A DNA stretch of 59,039 nt, from contig NVVW01000016.1 in the NCBI GenBank assembly GCA_002733505.1, positions 3,806 to 62,844 on the forward strand, in the 5' to 3' direction. A program made the position numbers and the translations under genes. Shown piece by piece: positions 47,811 to 58,943 of the stretch (within the stretch, counting starts at the first letter, position 1; each line of letters opens with the position of its first letter). The notes under the pieces are model-generated. The model did not search any database. It was not told the origin of the DNA and saw only the letters and a program-made list of their open reading frames with translations. Source of the DNA: Methylophaga sp. Its GTDB lineage: Bacteria; Pseudomonadota; Gammaproteobacteria; Nitrosococcales; Methylophagaceae.

Positions 47811-49127
47811 ATGAAAAATGTTGACCTCATTATACATGCACGTTGGGTTGTGCCTATCGATGCTAAAAAATCAGTTTTAGAACATCATTCTGTGGTGATT
47901 GATGACGGAAAAATTATTGCATTGCTTCCTCAACAAAAAGCCAAGAGCAAATACACCGCAACTAATACACATAGTTATGAGCAACACTGCATTATGCCGG
48001 GATTAATTAATAATCATACCCATGCGGCCATGTCTTTATTACGTGGCTTAGCTGATGATTTGCCATTAATGACATGGCTAAACGATCATATTTGGCCTGC
48101 GGAAAAAAGATGGATTAGTGATGCCTTTGTTGAAGCTGGATCTGAACTGGCTGTTGCCGAAATGATCCGCGGTGGCACTACTTGTTTTAATGATATGTAT
48201 TTCTTTCCCGAAGCCACTGCCCGCGTGGTAGATCGCAGTGGTATTCGTGCCAGCCTCGGCATGACGGTAATAGATATTCCTAGTGCATGGGCGGCTAATC
48301 TTGAAGAATGTCTCTATAAAGGTCAGCAATTACATGACCATAATCGTCATCATTCCCGTATCAGCACCCATTATGCGGCGCATGCACCTTATACCGTGCC
48401 TGATAAAGCCATAGAAAAAATCATCATGAATGCTGAAGAATTAGATATTGCTATCACCATGCATATTCATGAAACAGCAGGCGAAATAGCACAAAATGTA
48501 GAACATTCTGGCATTAGACCGCTAGAACGCTTAAAAGTGCTTGGGATGTTATCACCCCGATTAATTGCTGTACATATGACACAGCTTACTGAACAAGAGA
48601 TTGATTGGTGTGCCGAGGCCGGAGTACATATCGCTCATTGCCCAGAATCTAATTTAAAACTAGCCAGCGGTTTTTGCCCTATAGCTAAACTAAACCAACA
48701 AGGTGTTAATATCACGCTGGGAACAGATGGCGCGGCATCCAATAATGATTTAGATATGTTTAGTGAGATGCGCCAAGCGGCGTTACTTGCCAAAGCGGTG
48801 GCACAAGATGCTAGCGCTATTCCTGCCCATACCGCACTAGAAATGGCAACGATTAATGGTGCAAAATCACTCGGGCTTGATAATATCACTGGTTCACTCA
48901 AAAAAGGTAACGCTGCTGATATTATTGCAGTTGATTTAAGTAATATTGAATCTCAACCTTGTTACGACATAGTTTCTCAGCTGGTTTATGCTACGGGTAG
49001 AAATCAAGTGACTGATGTGTGGGTAGACGGTAAACAACTGTTGAAAGAACGACAATTAACCACGCTCAACCAAACTAAAATAATTCAACATACCCAACAA
49101 TGGGCAGAGAAAATCAAGGGTTCCTAA
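47811..49127 (+). CDS. mtaD: 5-methylthioadenosine/S-adenosylhomocysteine deaminase MtaD
   Basis: Amidohydrolase of 438 residues that deaminates methylthioadenosine or S-adenosylhomocysteine. Metal ligands are in NNHTHAAMSLLRG, MHIHETAGE, AVHMTQL and LGTDGAASNNDLDMF. Divergent from mtnA by 36 bases and next to ubiG, as I recall from Pseudomonas aeruginosa, where deamination precedes phosphorolysis and MtnA. The phosphorylase is not in this window. Confidence 0.93.
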   Translation: MKNVDLIIHARWVVPIDAKKSVLEHHSVVIDDGKIIALLPQQKAKSKYTATNTHSYEQHCIMPGLINNHTHAAMSLLRGLADDLPLMTWLNDHIWPAEKRWISDAFVEAGSELAVAEMIRGGTTCFNDMYFFPEATARVVDRSGIRASLGMTVIDIPSAWAANLEECLYKGQQLHDHNRHHSRISTHYAAHAPYTVPDKAIEKIIMNAEELDIAITMHIHETAGEIAQNVEHSGIRPLERLKVLGMLSPRLIAVHMTQLTEQEIDWCAEAGVHIAHCPESNLKLASGFCPIAKLNQQGVNITLGTDGAASNNDLDMFSEMRQAALLAKAVAQDASAIPAHTALEMATINGAKSLGLDNITGSLKKGNAADIIAVDLSNIESQPCYDIVSQLVYATGRNQVTDVWVDGKQLLKERQLTTLNQTKIIQHTQQWAEKIKGS

Positions 49128-49838
49128 ATGACAGCACACGCAAATGTTGACCCCGCAGAAGTCGCCAAATTTGAAGCTTTAGCTACAAGTTGGTGGGATA
49201 CCGAAGGCGAATCAAAACCACTGCATGACCTAAACCCCGTTCGCTTAGGCTATATTCAGCAGTGTTGCCAACTGGCGGACAGTCATGTTATCGATGTCGG
49301 CTGCGGCGGTGGAATTTTATCTGAATCCTTAGCGAAAAATGGCGCTAATGTGACCGGCATTGACATGGGTAAAATGCCGTTAGATATTGCTAAACTACAT
49401 GCACTGGAAGCTAATCTCATCATCGATTATCAACAAATAACCGCCGAACAGAAAGCGCAACAAGCTGCCGAACAATTCGATATAGTCACCTGTATGGAAA
49501 TGCTAGAACATGTGCCTGATCCCGCATCCGTTATTCAAGCTTGCTCAGATTTAGTCAAACCAGGCGGCGATATTTTCTTCTCCACTTTAAACCGTCATCC
49601 CAAAGCGTATCTGCTTGCCGTGTTAGGCGCTGAATATATTATGAAAATGCTTCCTAAAGGCACCCACGATTATCAACGCTTTATTCGCCCCTCTGAAATG
49701 GCAGCGTGGTGTCGGCAAGCTGGATTAGAAGTGCAAGACATTACAGGCATGACATACAACCCTATTAGCAAAACATTCAAATTAAGCGAAGATGTGAAAG
49801 TGAATTATTTAATGTATTGCCGCAAAGCTTTAGATTAA
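49128..49838 (+). CDS. ubiG: Ubiquinone O-methyltransferase UbiG
   Basis: Performs both O-methylations of ubiquinone synthesis. 236 residues with [22 protein letters not shown] (the family signature), the AdoMet loop [16 protein letters not shown], and [12 protein letters not shown]. It starts directly after the mtaD stop with no gap. Confidence 0.97.
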   Translation: MTAHANVDPAEVAKFEALATSWWDTEGESKPLHDLNPVRLGYIQQCCQLADSHVIDVGCGGGILSESLAKNGANVTGIDMGKMPLDIAKLHALEANLIIDYQQITAEQKAQQAAEQFDIVTCMEMLEHVPDPASVIQACSDLVKPGGDIFFSTLNRHPKAYLLAVLGAEYIMKMLPKGTHDYQRFIRPSEMAAWCRQAGLEVQDITGMTYNPISKTFKLSEDVKVNYLMYCRKALD

Positions 49839-49844
49839 TGAAGA

Positions 49845-49935
49845 ATTTTTCAGCAACACCTCATTGCCGCGAAAGCGGGAATCCAACGATAGTACCTAGC
49901 ATCGCTGCTTATGGCTCCCCGCATGCATGAGGACA
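49845..49935. repeat. Dispersed repeat with CCGCGAAAGCGGGAATCC core
   Basis: The 125-base gap between ubiG and mupP contains GCCGCGAAAGCGGGAATCC, a small palindromic repeat type found scattered in many proteobacteria. A less clear partner, GGCTCCCCGCATGC, follows. No gene is seen here. Confidence 0.5.
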
Positions 49936-49963
49936 ACAAAAATTTATTTTCTTGGGTACAGCG

Positions 49964-50623
49964 ATGACTATGCAGCCATTTTCTGCAATTTTATTTGATC
50001 TCGATGGCACCTTAGTCGACACCGCACCTGATCTAGCCTTTGCATTAAATAGTGTGCTTGAACAAGAAGGATTGAAAACTCTGCCTTATCAAACCATTCG
50101 ACCTGTCGCTAGCCATGGTAGTGAGGGGTTGCTAAATCTAGGTTTTGGCATTACAAAAGATCATCAGGATTACTGTTCACTACAACAACGATTTTTACAG
50201 ATCTACCAAGATAATATTGCTAGAGAAACCCGCTTATTTGATGGTATGGAAACCGTTATTTCAGCCTTAGAAAATGCCAATATCACATGGGGGATCGTCA
50301 CCAATAAGCCTGCTTTTCTTACCGATCCTTTAGTCGAGAAATTAAATTTAACTGATCGTGCTGGCTGTGTTGTTAGTGCTGACACCACACCGTTTAGCAA
50401 ACCCCATCCGGCTCCAATGTTGCATGCGTGTGAAGTCATCCAAAAGTCACCTGAAGATTGCATTTATATTGGCGATGCCGCCCGTGATATCGAAGCGGGT
50501 AAAAATGCCAACATGCGCACCGTCGCCGCGCTTTATGGCTATTTAGGAAGCCAAGACAAGCCCGAACAGTGGCAAGCCGATGCCAGCATTAATCACCCAC
50601 ACGATATTTTGCAATGGATTTAG
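49964..50623 (+). CDS. mupP: HAD phosphatase, N-acetylmuramate 6-phosphate phosphatase MupP (Gph-like)
   Basis: A 219-residue HAD hydrolase with the nucleophile motif LFDLDGTLVDTAPDL, TNKP (motif II), KPHPAP (motif III) and IGDAARDIEAGKNA (motif IV). Phosphoglycolate phosphatase and MupP look alike; the position after ubiG in an mtnA/mtaD cluster is that of Pseudomonas MupP, which works in cell-wall recycling. ATG 49964 or 49970 is the start. It overlaps rmuC by 10 bases. Confidence 0.85.
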   Translation: MTMQPFSAILFDLDGTLVDTAPDLAFALNSVLEQEGLKTLPYQTIRPVASHGSEGLLNLGFGITKDHQDYCSLQQRFLQIYQDNIARETRLFDGMETVISALENANITWGIVTNKPAFLTDPLVEKLNLTDRAGCVVSADTTPFSKPHPAPMLHACEVIQKSPEDCIYIGDAARDIEAGKNANMRTVAALYGYLGSQDKPEQWQADASINHPHDILQWI

Positions 50624-51909
50624 TTAGCTTTATTCAACAGTTTGCTCAGCAACAAAATGGGCTGATTATTTTACTTATATTAAGTGCATTAACCGGTGCT
50701 GTTTTAGTCTTCATTATTCGTGGTCTAAAAATCAAACAATTATCCACAGAAAATGCCGAACTCACCATGAAGCTATCATTAGAAAAACAAGCGATTGATC
50801 GCTTTGATGACATCTTAGATCACACCCATAATCAACTCGCCAATACCTTTAACCAATTATCAAATGAAGCCTTAATACGCAATAATGATAACTTCTTGAA
50901 GTTAGCAGAAGAAAATCTAAAACGCCACCAAAGTGAAGCCAATGCCGAGTTGCAAAGTCGTGAAAAAGCCATCGAACAACTGATTAAACCCATTAATGAT
51001 GCACTGCTAAAGACCTCTAAACAAATTCACGATATTGAAAAAGAACGCAAAGAATCTTACGGCAACCTGCGCAGCACCATCGAACACATGTCGCAAGGCC
51101 AGCAAAGCTTGCAGCAAGAAACCCAAAACCTAGTGCACGCATTGCGTCGCCCTGAAGTGCGTGGTCAATGGGGTGAAATGACCCTGCGTCGTCTTGCTGA
51201 ACTCAGCGGCATGGTGGCGCATTGTGATTTTTTTGAGCAAACGCATACCGTGACTGAAACCGGCAGTATTCGCCCCGATATGATTGTCCGCTTGCCAGAG
51301 AGCCGTGAAGTAATTGTCGATGCTAAAACACCGCTTGATGCTTATTTATCTGCCATGCAAACCAATGATAATGAAGTGCGTGCCAAAGAATTGAAACGCC
51401 ACGCCCAAATTATTCGCCAACGAGTGAAAGAACTAGCAGCAAAAAACTATTGGGCAGAGTTTTCACAGTCCCCTGAGTTTGTGGTGCTATTTATCCCCGG
51501 TGAACACTTTTTATCTGCCGCATTAGAGCTAGACCAAAAACTGTTGGAAGATGCAATTCAACAAAATATTATCTTAGCTACCCCCACTAACTTTATCGCC
51601 TTATTAAGAACAATATCTTATGGCTGGAAACAGCAATCATTAGCTGATAACGCCATTGAAATTCGTGAATTGGGCGAAAGCTTATACAAACGACTTAATG
51701 TGTTCACTAATCACTTGTCAAAATTGGGCGCAAGTCTCAATAGTACCGTAGATAATTTTAATAAAACAGTGGGCTCATTGGAACGTCAAGTCATGCCTAG
51801 TGGCAAACGGTTTCTTGATATGGGGATCAGAACAAAGGATGAAATAAATGCCGTGCCTGCTATCGACAATCAAGTGCGCGATGTAAAAGAAGATAATGAA
51901 AATGCCTAA
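50614..51909 (+). CDS. rmuC: DNA recombination protein RmuC
   Basis: A 431-residue protein with an N-terminal membrane helix (about residues 14-34), a long coiled coil (about residues 40-165) and the RmuC nuclease-like domain (RRPEVRGQWGEMTLRRLAELSGM, VDAKTPLDAYL, VLFIPGEHFLSAAL). RmuC limits inversion at short inverted repeats. It is coupled at both ends, overlapping hpnC by 14 bases. Confidence 0.93.
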   Translation: MDLVSFIQQFAQQQNGLIILLILSALTGAVLVFIIRGLKIKQLSTENAELTMKLSLEKQAIDRFDDILDHTHNQLANTFNQLSNEALIRNNDNFLKLAEENLKRHQSEANAELQSREKAIEQLIKPINDALLKTSKQIHDIEKERKESYGNLRSTIEHMSQGQQSLQQETQNLVHALRRPEVRGQWGEMTLRRLAELSGMVAHCDFFEQTHTVTETGSIRPDMIVRLPESREVIVDAKTPLDAYLSAMQTNDNEVRAKELKRHAQIIRQRVKELAAKNYWAEFSQSPEFVVLFIPGEHFLSAALELDQKLLEDAIQQNIILATPTNFIALLRTISYGWKQQSLADNAIEIRELGESLYKRLNVFTNHLSKLGASLNSTVDNFNKTVGSLERQVMPSGKRFLDMGIRTKDEINAVPAIDNQVRDVKEDNENA

Positions 51910-52795
51910 CTTAGAACAGGCTTATCAATTTTGCCAAAATATGGCACAAAGCCATTATGAGAACTTTCCTGTCGCATCGATATTGCTAGCTAAAAAACTA
52001 CGTCGCCCTATTAGCGTGATCTATGCGTTTGCCAGAACAGCCGATGATTTTGCCGATGAAGGTGATGCACCTCAGCAACAGCGACTAGAACAGTTAGAAG
52101 ACTTTAGCATTGCACTGCAAGCGATTAAAGCCAGTGAATATCAAGGTGATAACCCAATTTTTATTGCCTTAGCTGATGTCATTATCCAACATCAACTCCC
52201 CATAAAATTATTTGAAGATTTACTCGATGCTTTTAAACAAGATGTAGTGAAAAATCGTTATGCTAATTTTGAAGAAGTGCTGGATTATTGCACACGGTCA
52301 GCTAATCCCGTAGGTCGCTTATTATTACATTTAGTCGGTCAAACAAATGATCAACAACTTAAACAATCAGATGCCGTTTGCACTGCACTGCAACTGATTA
52401 ATTTCTATCAAGATATCGTACAAGATTATACCGAATCTAATCGCATTTATATTCCCCAAGATGAACTGGCGAAAGCAGGATTAAAAGACAGTGATTTAAT
52501 TAACCCTGATAGTCAAAAAATCGCACCACTTATACGCAGTTTCTATCAGCGCGCACAATTAATTATGACTTATGGTGCAGAATTAGGCGCACATTTATCG
52601 GGTCGCATGGGCTGGGAAGTCAGAGCCATGACCTTAGGTGGCATCACCACATTAAATAAATTAATGTCTCAAAATGATAATGAACTATTAAATCGTCCAC
52701 GACTTAACAAACTGACGCTACTAAAGATCTTGTTTATTAGCTGTTCAAAAAAACGTTATTTATATCATGCCAATAAGCAGTTAAATATTATTTAA
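51896..52795 (+). CDS. hpnC: Squalene/phytoene synthase family protein, HpnC type
   Basis: A 299-residue trans-isoprenyl diphosphate synthase. Two Asp-rich motifs are present, DDFADEGD near residue 46 and a second (QDIVQDYTESNRIYIP) near residue 180, with RSANPVGRLLLHL between. HpnC converts presqualene diphosphate to hydroxysqualene in the HpnCDE route. hpnD and hpnE are not in the window, so a lone copy is only provisionally named. A clear terminator follows. Confidence 0.85.
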   Translation: MKMPNLEQAYQFCQNMAQSHYENFPVASILLAKKLRRPISVIYAFARTADDFADEGDAPQQQRLEQLEDFSIALQAIKASEYQGDNPIFIALADVIIQHQLPIKLFEDLLDAFKQDVVKNRYANFEEVLDYCTRSANPVGRLLLHLVGQTNDQQLKQSDAVCTALQLINFYQDIVQDYTESNRIYIPQDELAKAGLKDSDLINPDSQKIAPLIRSFYQRAQLIMTYGAELGAHLSGRMGWEVRAMTLGGITTLNKLMSQNDNELLNRPRLNKLTLLKILFISCSKKRYLYHANKQLNII

Positions 52796-52824
52796 AATCC
52801 AGTTGGTTGAACCTCTGGATTTTT
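52794..52824 (+). terminator. Intrinsic terminator after hpnC
   Basis: AAAATCCAG pairs with CTGGATTTT around a 12-base loop and the stem ends in T's. It begins at the hpnC stop and closes the mtaD-to-hpnC run. Confidence 0.85.
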
Positions 52825-52870
52825 AACTACACCTGCCCTGGTCTTGTCTTGATTCTCTACTTACTAGACA

Positions 52871-54187
52871 TTATAGTTTATCTAACGCCTTCAGTCGCGC
52901 AAGCTTCTCCGCAATCTTAATCTCCAACCCACGATTAACCGGCTGATAATAATTCCTCGGTGTCATCTCCTCAGGGAAATAATTTTCACCTGCCGCATAG
53001 GCATCAGGTTCATCATGTGCATATCGGTACTCTTTACCATAACCCAACTCTTTCATTAGCTTGGTGGGTGCATTACGTAAGTGAATGGGCACTTCGGCTG
53101 AACCTTGCGTTTTTACATCGTGCATCGCTGCATTAAAGGCAGTATAGACGGCGTTACTTTTGGGCGCACAGGCTAGATACACTACCGCTTGGGCAATCGC
53201 TAAATCACCTTCTGGCCGACCTAATTTATCAAAACTTTCCCACGCATCCAGCGCAATACGCAAAGCTCGCGGATCAGCATTGCCAATATCTTCACTCGCC
53301 ATACGCACGATTCGACGCATTAAATACACGGGATCACAACCCCCATCTAACATACGGCATAACCAATACAATGCGCCATCGGGTGATGAACCTCGCACTG
53401 ATTTATGCAATGCTGAAATTTGATCATAAAAGGCTTCTCCGCCTTTATCAAAACGACGTAAGGTGCCAGATAAAACCTCAGCCAAATCCTCTTCTTCAAC
53501 CTGTTTTTGACCTTTACTATCAGCAAGATCAACGGCAATTTCTAGTAAATTGAGCACTCGCCTGCCATCACCATCTACCGCTTCAGCTAATTGATTTCGC
53601 AACTCATCTGCTAATGCGACATCACGGTCAGCTACGCCTAATTTAGCGTCATTCATAGCCCGATCTATTATTTGACGTAAGTCAGAACGATCTAGTGACT
53701 GCAATACATAGACTCGCGCTCGTGATAGCAATGCATTATTAAGTTCAAATGAGGGGTTTTCTGTGGTAGCGCCAATAAAAGTAAAGGTGCCATCTTCTAC
53801 ATAAGGTAAAAAAGCATCTTGTTGTGATTTATTAAAGCGGTGTACTTCATCAACAAATAACAGGGTGCGGCGACCTTGTTCTTGTTGTAATTGTTGCGCT
53901 CTGGCAACTGCGGCACGCACTTCTTTAACACCTGCTAATACGGCAGAAATACTGATAAATTCCATATCGCAATAACCAGCGATTAACTTGCCTAGTGTGG
54001 TCTTACCCGTACCGGGTGGTCCCCAAAAGATCATCGAGTGCGGGTTACCTGATGAAATCGATTGCCTAAGTGGTTTACCTTCGGCTAATAAATGTTTTTG
54101 ACCAATATAATCATCTAAAGAGGTCGGTCGCATCCGATCTGCTAGCGGCCGTCCTGCTAGATCTTCAATGTTTTCAAACAAACTCAC
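52871..54187 (-). CDS. rarA: Replication-associated recombination ATPase RarA
   Basis: A 438-residue AAA+ protein (MgsA/WRNIP1 family) that acts at stalled forks. Visible are [15 protein letters not shown], Walker [10 protein letters not shown], Walker [31 protein letters not shown] and the C-terminal tetramerisation part ([24 protein letters not shown], here [15 protein letters not shown]). It overlaps lolA by 4 bases, the usual lolA-rarA order. Confidence 0.96.
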   Translation of the reverse strand: MSLFENIEDLAGRPLADRMRPTSLDDYIGQKHLLAEGKPLRQSISSGNPHSMIFWGPPGTGKTTLGKLIAGYCDMEFISISAVLAGVKEVRAAVARAQQLQQEQGRRTLLFVDEVHRFNKSQQDAFLPYVEDGTFTFIGATTENPSFELNNALLSRARVYVLQSLDRSDLRQIIDRAMNDAKLGVADRDVALADELRNQLAEAVDGDGRRVLNLLEIAVDLADSKGQKQVEEEDLAEVLSGTLRRFDKGGEAFYDQISALHKSVRGSSPDGALYWLCRMLDGGCDPVYLMRRIVRMASEDIGNADPRALRIALDAWESFDKLGRPEGDLAIAQAVVYLACAPKSNAVYTAFNAAMHDVKTQGSAEVPIHLRNAPTKLMKELGYGKEYRYAHDEPDAYAAGENYFPEEMTPRNYYQPVNRGLEIKIAEKLARLKALDKL

Positions 54188-54822
54188 AAGCCAGATTCAC
54201 CCACCACATCAACACCTTCTGGTGGTGTGAAGACAAACAAGTCATCTGCTAGCTTCGGGTTTTCAATAATATTGTTGAACACTAACCGCGTTTGTTGATC
54301 AAAACTGTCTTTCATAATCATTTGACGTAGGCCAGTTTCATCAAAAACCAACACAATAGTTTGAAAACTAGATTCTTCATTTTTAGGAACAAGCTCTACC
54401 CAGAGCATGCCGTCATCAGAAGGGATATCTGTAAGTAAGTACTTATCTTCTGGCCTTGTTTCGCCTGATAGCAATGTTGCTGGTGTGTCCGCCAAGGCTT
54501 CTAATTGTGAATTGACGGTGACTTGTTCTAAGTCGACATCATAGAACCAAATTCGCTGACCATCAGCCACAATATGTTGTGGATAAGGATCTTGATAATC
54601 CCAACGGAACCGACCTGGACGATCTAATGCAAAGGTACCTTGCGCCTGTTCCATCACCTCGCCGTTTGGGTCGAATACCGTTTGGGTAAAATCTGCTTGA
54701 AATGTTTCAACCGTTTGCACAAAATCATTGAGTTTGTCTATGCCTGATTCGGCGGCCGTTAAAGAAAAAGACCCTACTAGCGTAAGGCCAGCAATCAAAT
54801 AGCGTGTAATCAGTTTAGTCAT
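54184..54822 (-). CDS. lolA: Outer-membrane lipoprotein carrier LolA
   Basis: Periplasmic chaperone of 212 residues carrying lipoproteins from LolCDE to LolB. A signal peptide ends near residue 24 (LTAA). The mature part shows [26 protein letters not shown], and [17 protein letters not shown]. It serves lipoproteins in this window such as Pal, QseG and the OmpA-like protein. Confidence 0.95.
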   Translation of the reverse strand: MTKLITRYLIAGLTLVGSFSLTAAESGIDKLNDFVQTVETFQADFTQTVFDPNGEVMEQAQGTFALDRPGRFRWDYQDPYPQHIVADGQRIWFYDVDLEQVTVNSQLEALADTPATLLSGETRPEDKYLLTDIPSDDGMLWVELVPKNEESSFQTIVLVFDETGLRQMIMKDSFDQQTRLVFNNIIENPKLADDLFVFTPPEGVDVVGESGL

Positions 54823-54851
54823 TTAGTTTCTCGTTCTTTTAAATTTTGTCA

Positions 54852-54877
54852 TCCTCGAGATTTTTTATCGGGGATCT
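54852..54877. repeat. Short hairpin repeat between ftsK and lolA
   Basis: ATCCTCGA and TCGGGGAT flank a T-rich centre and pair with one mismatch. No T tract follows on either strand, so it looks more like a dispersed repeat than a terminator. Confidence 0.4.
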
Positions 54878-55000
54878 GTGGGCAGTTTAAACGGTCTCCA
54901 TCCTTAGATTCTCGCTAACAACATGCGAGAATAACGGCTCAAACTATAAATTCCATAGTTACTACATTACTACGACAACTATTACTGCAAAATTACTGCA

Positions 55001-57298
55001 TTAATCTCTTGGTGGTGGTGCTAATACTTCACGACTACCATTGCCCTGCATTGCAGATACCACGCCAGCGGCTTCCATTGCTTCAACAATTCTTGCCGCA
55101 CGATTGTAGCCAATCTTCAAACGTCGTTGCACACCTGAAACAGAAGCCCTGCGTGATTCAACCACCACTTGCACCGCTTGATCGTATAAAGGATCTTGCT
55201 CACCATCACTGGCATTGGCTAAACCCTCATTATCAACTTCTTCTATTGGTGGCTGAATAATCTCTTCTAAATAGTTAGGCTGGGCATTTTCTTTTAAGAA
55301 ATTAACAACCGCATGCACCTCTCCATCATCAACAAACGCACCATGCACCCGCTCTGGCAAGCCCATGCCCGGCGGCAAATACAACATATCACCCTGCCCT
55401 AATAATTGCTCTGCGCCCATTTGATCTAGAATAGTTCGAGAATCAATGCGCGATGATACTTGAAAGGCGATTCGCGTTGGAATATTCGCTTTTATTAAGC
55501 CCGTAATAACATCCACAGAGGGGCGTTGTGTCGCTAAAATCAAGTGAATACCCGATGCGCGTGCTTTTTGTGCCAAGCGTGCAATGAGCTCTTCGACCTG
55601 TTTGCCGACCACCATCATCATATCGGCAAGTTCATCAATAACGACAACAATAAATGGCAACGGCGTTAAGGTTTCTGGCGGTTCACCATCCACTAAATCA
55701 ACCGTAGGATCAATAATCGGCTCACCACGATCAATCGCTTCTTGCACTTTTTTATTATAACCAGTGATATTACGCACACCCATTGCCGACATTAATGGGT
55801 AACGGCGCTCCATTTCGGCGACACACCAACGCAGGGCATTGGCCGCTTCTTTCATATCGGTCACAACCGGTGTTAACAAATGTGGAATACCTTCATATAT
55901 CGACAACTCAAGCATTTTAGGATCGATCATAATCAGGCGCACTTGTTCAGGCGTAGCTTTATAAAGCAGGCTTAAAATCATCGCATTAATGCCGACAGAT
56001 TTACCTGATCCCGTGGTACCTGCCACCAGTAAATGCGGCATTTTTTCAAGATCGGCAGAGACGGGACGACCCGCAATATCTTTACCCAGAGCCATCATCA
56101 ACACCGATTTACTGTTTTCATATTCTGCCGAACCGAGAATTTCACGCAAGCGTACAATATCTCGATTGAGATTAGGAATTTCCAAACCAACAACAGGCTT
56201 ACCGGGAATGACTTCAACCACCCGCACACTGCTCACCGATAAAGCACGTGCTAAATCTTTTGCCAAACCAGAAATTCGGCTCACTTTGATACCGGGTGCG
56301 GGTTGCAGCTCGAACCGTGTTACTACTGGGCCCGGTTGCACTTCAACCACTTGCACTTCTACGCCAAAGTCTTTTAGCTTCAGTTCCACTTGGCGAGATA
56401 ACGCTTCCAACACTTCCTCGCTGTATCCACTGACACTTTCACCGGGCATATCAAGCAATGCCAGTGCTGGCATACTGCCTTCTTCAGCCGTTTCAAAAAG
56501 CGGTACTTGTCGTTCTTTTTCTTCTCGTTTACTGGGTTTAGCCGCCGCCATAACAGGCTCAATGCGTACTTTTGTCCGTGATTTTATCTTTTCTGTTTGT
56601 TCTAAAAACACATCTTCACGGCGTTGTTTAACTTGCTTAGCCGCATGATCTTCTTTAAGACCACGGATCCAAGCTGAAATCGCATAAAAAATCGCCAATG
56701 CAAACGCGCCCAAGCGATCAATTACCATTAGCCAAGATAAGCCGGTAAATAACGTAACCCCTGTTAACAACACAGCTAACAATAATAATGTTGTTCCAGA
56801 TGTGCCAAACACTGATGTAAAGCCATTACCGACCACGTCACCTAATACACCACCGGCTCCCATCGGCAAATACTGTGCATAATCCATCAAACTTAATGAA
56901 GACAGGCCACTAGCCGCCGCCAAAGCCATCACCAAACCTATCGCTTTTACAATCCAGAAATGTAATGCATCTGATGGATCAGCCGTTTTGCCCCAACTAA
57001 ACAACATCCAGCCACTAAACGCCACCATCAATGGCGATAAATAAGCGGGAAAACCAAAACCAAATAGCAAAGCATCCGATAGCCAAGCGCCGACAATACC
57101 ACCGCGGTTTTCAACCACATCGTCCATACCTGTTGTTGACCAACCGGGATCAGTAGGCTGATAGGACCATAAAGCCAGTAATAGATAAGCGGCTATTGCC
57201 AAAGATAAAATCAGTGCTGCTTCGCGCAGACGGAAGCTAATTGCGCCCACAACAAGCTCTGATTTGTCTTTTGTGCTGATTCGTGTTGCTTGAGCCAA
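55001..57298 (-). CDS. ftsK: DNA translocase FtsK
   Basis: Septal DNA pump of 765 residues that aligns and resolves chromosomes at division. Four membrane helices occupy about residues 25-200. A short linker (about 210-290) replaces the long one of E. coli. The motor follows with Walker [10 protein letters not shown], Walker [13 protein letters not shown] and [13 protein letters not shown]. The DNA-reading gamma domain ends the protein ([18 protein letters not shown]). Upstream of lolA-rarA, as usual. Confidence 0.97.
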   Translation of the reverse strand: MAQATRISTKDKSELVVGAISFRLREAALILSLAIAAYLLLALWSYQPTDPGWSTTGMDDVVENRGGIVGAWLSDALLFGFGFPAYLSPLMVAFSGWMLFSWGKTADPSDALHFWIVKAIGLVMALAAASGLSSLSLMDYAQYLPMGAGGVLGDVVGNGFTSVFGTSGTTLLLLAVLLTGVTLFTGLSWLMVIDRLGAFALAIFYAISAWIRGLKEDHAAKQVKQRREDVFLEQTEKIKSRTKVRIEPVMAAAKPSKREEKERQVPLFETAEEGSMPALALLDMPGESVSGYSEEVLEALSRQVELKLKDFGVEVQVVEVQPGPVVTRFELQPAPGIKVSRISGLAKDLARALSVSSVRVVEVIPGKPVVGLEIPNLNRDIVRLREILGSAEYENSKSVLMMALGKDIAGRPVSADLEKMPHLLVAGTTGSGKSVGINAMILSLLYKATPEQVRLIMIDPKMLELSIYEGIPHLLTPVVTDMKEAANALRWCVAEMERRYPLMSAMGVRNITGYNKKVQEAIDRGEPIIDPTVDLVDGEPPETLTPLPFIVVVIDELADMMMVVGKQVEELIARLAQKARASGIHLILATQRPSVDVITGLIKANIPTRIAFQVSSRIDSRTILDQMGAEQLLGQGDMLYLPPGMGLPERVHGAFVDDGEVHAVVNFLKENAQPNYLEEIIQPPIEEVDNEGLANASDGEQDPLYDQAVQVVVESRRASVSGVQRRLKIGYNRAARIVEAMEAAGVVSAMQGNGSREVLAPPPRD

Positions 57299-57329
57299 AG
57301 TGATAAATCCAATCGTTCCAATAATTTAG

Positions 57330-58360
<1,031 letters not shown>

Positions 58361-58361
<1 letters not shown>

Positions 58362-58386
58362 AATCAAGTTGGCTGACCCCTTGATT
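58361..58386. repeat. REP-like 26 bp unit, left flank of the RAYT remnant
   Basis: The unit runs AAATCAAGTTGGCTGACCCC plus TTGATT and folds with AATCAAG against CTTGATT. The same unit recurs in direct orientation at 58605-58630 and 32568-32593. It touches the trxB stop codon. Confidence 0.8.
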
Positions 58387-58576
58387 TTCGGTGAAGATGA
58401 TTAGTCATAATAACGTAGGCATGCAGATAGCAATCTGTTTTTGATAAAGCGTGTGTGATATCTTCAATGATCCGCGCCATATCTTCTTCTGATTCAAAGA
58501 TATCTTGGTGGTTATTGCCCCGGTGCATGATGTGCAACGGTTGGTTGGGGATAACTATTCTGGGTAAACGAGCCAT
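58364..58576 (-). pseudogene. Truncated REP-associated tyrosine transposase (RAYT, IS200-like)
   Basis: The frame reads MARLPRIVIPNQPLHIMHRG, then NNHQDIFESEEDMARI and ending MTNHLH, the start of a Y1 (HUH) transposase up to its metal-binding HLH. It then runs into repeat DNA (RKSRGQPT) and stops, so the catalytic tyrosine half is gone. The ends of the remnant are marked by direct copies of the 26 bp unit. It cannot transpose on its own, though the flanks may be moved by an intact relative elsewhere. Confidence 0.8.
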
Positions 58577-58604
58577 CAAAGCAGGATACAGCAGCTAATC
58601 TAGA

Positions 58605-58630
58605 AAATCAAGCTGGCTGACCCCTTGATT
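58605..58630. repeat. REP-like 26 bp unit, right flank of the RAYT remnant
   Basis: Identical to 58361-58386 except for one base (C for T at the tenth position or so), in the same orientation. Together the two units bracket the truncated transposase. Confidence 0.8.
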
Positions 58631-58669
58631 CGGAAGCTATATTTTTAACCAGTTTATTTGACTTCACAT

Positions 58670-58689
58670 TGTAATGTTACAACATTACA
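58670..58689. promoter_or_regulatory. Zur-like operator upstream of the MerC-like gene
   Basis: TGTAATGTTACAACATTACA is a perfect 9 bp inverted repeat with a 2-base spacer. Its half-site resembles sites bound by zinc-sensing Fur-family repressors (Zur). It lies just after a TTGACT -35-like hexamer (58658-58663), where a bound repressor would block transcription of the gene at 58818. Confidence 0.55.
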
Positions 58690-58719
58690 TGTAGAATGGT
58701 TTTTAATCACTTTGGGCTT

Positions 58720-58793
58720 AATTCCCCGCAACTTGCTGCGTAGATATAAAAAGCTAAGGCGTTCATACTCCGTCCGCGTGCAGCGGGGGAATT
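58720..58793. repeat. Inverted repeat AATTCCCCGC / GCGGGGGAATT
   Basis: Two arms (58720-58729 and 58783-58793) pair across about 53 bases containing CTTGCTGCG. It lies in the leader of the MerC-like gene and resembles dispersed CCCCGC-AGCTTGC-GCGGGG repeats of proteobacteria. Confidence 0.5.
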
Positions 58794-58817
58794 TATTTCT
58801 AGTTTCAAGGAAAAATA

Positions 58818-58943
58818 GTGTTTAAATTTACAGTGAAAAACAAAGACACATGGGGCGTTATTTGTTCAGGTTTGTGTTTGACACACTGTTTGGCAACCCC
58901 CTTATTGATAGCTGGCGGGAGCCTGGGGGCATTGGGGATAATG
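58818..58943 (+). pseudogene. MerC-like membrane protein, interrupted by an IS3-family end
   Basis: GTG 58818 with AAGGA upstream starts a frame that reads WGVICSGLCLTHCLATPLL, the first helix and cysteine pair (CLTHC) of MerC-domain metal transport proteins. After about 41 residues (LGALGI) the similarity ends, and what follows is insertion-sequence DNA to a stop at 59030. The rest of the gene is presumably beyond the element or lost. Metal handled is not known; the upstream Zur-like site suggests zinc-linked control. Confidence 0.6.

Noticed and set aside
55989..56648. 219-codon rightward frame opposite ftsK
   Set aside because: Shadow of the FtsK motor coding region; composition is typical of antisense frames.
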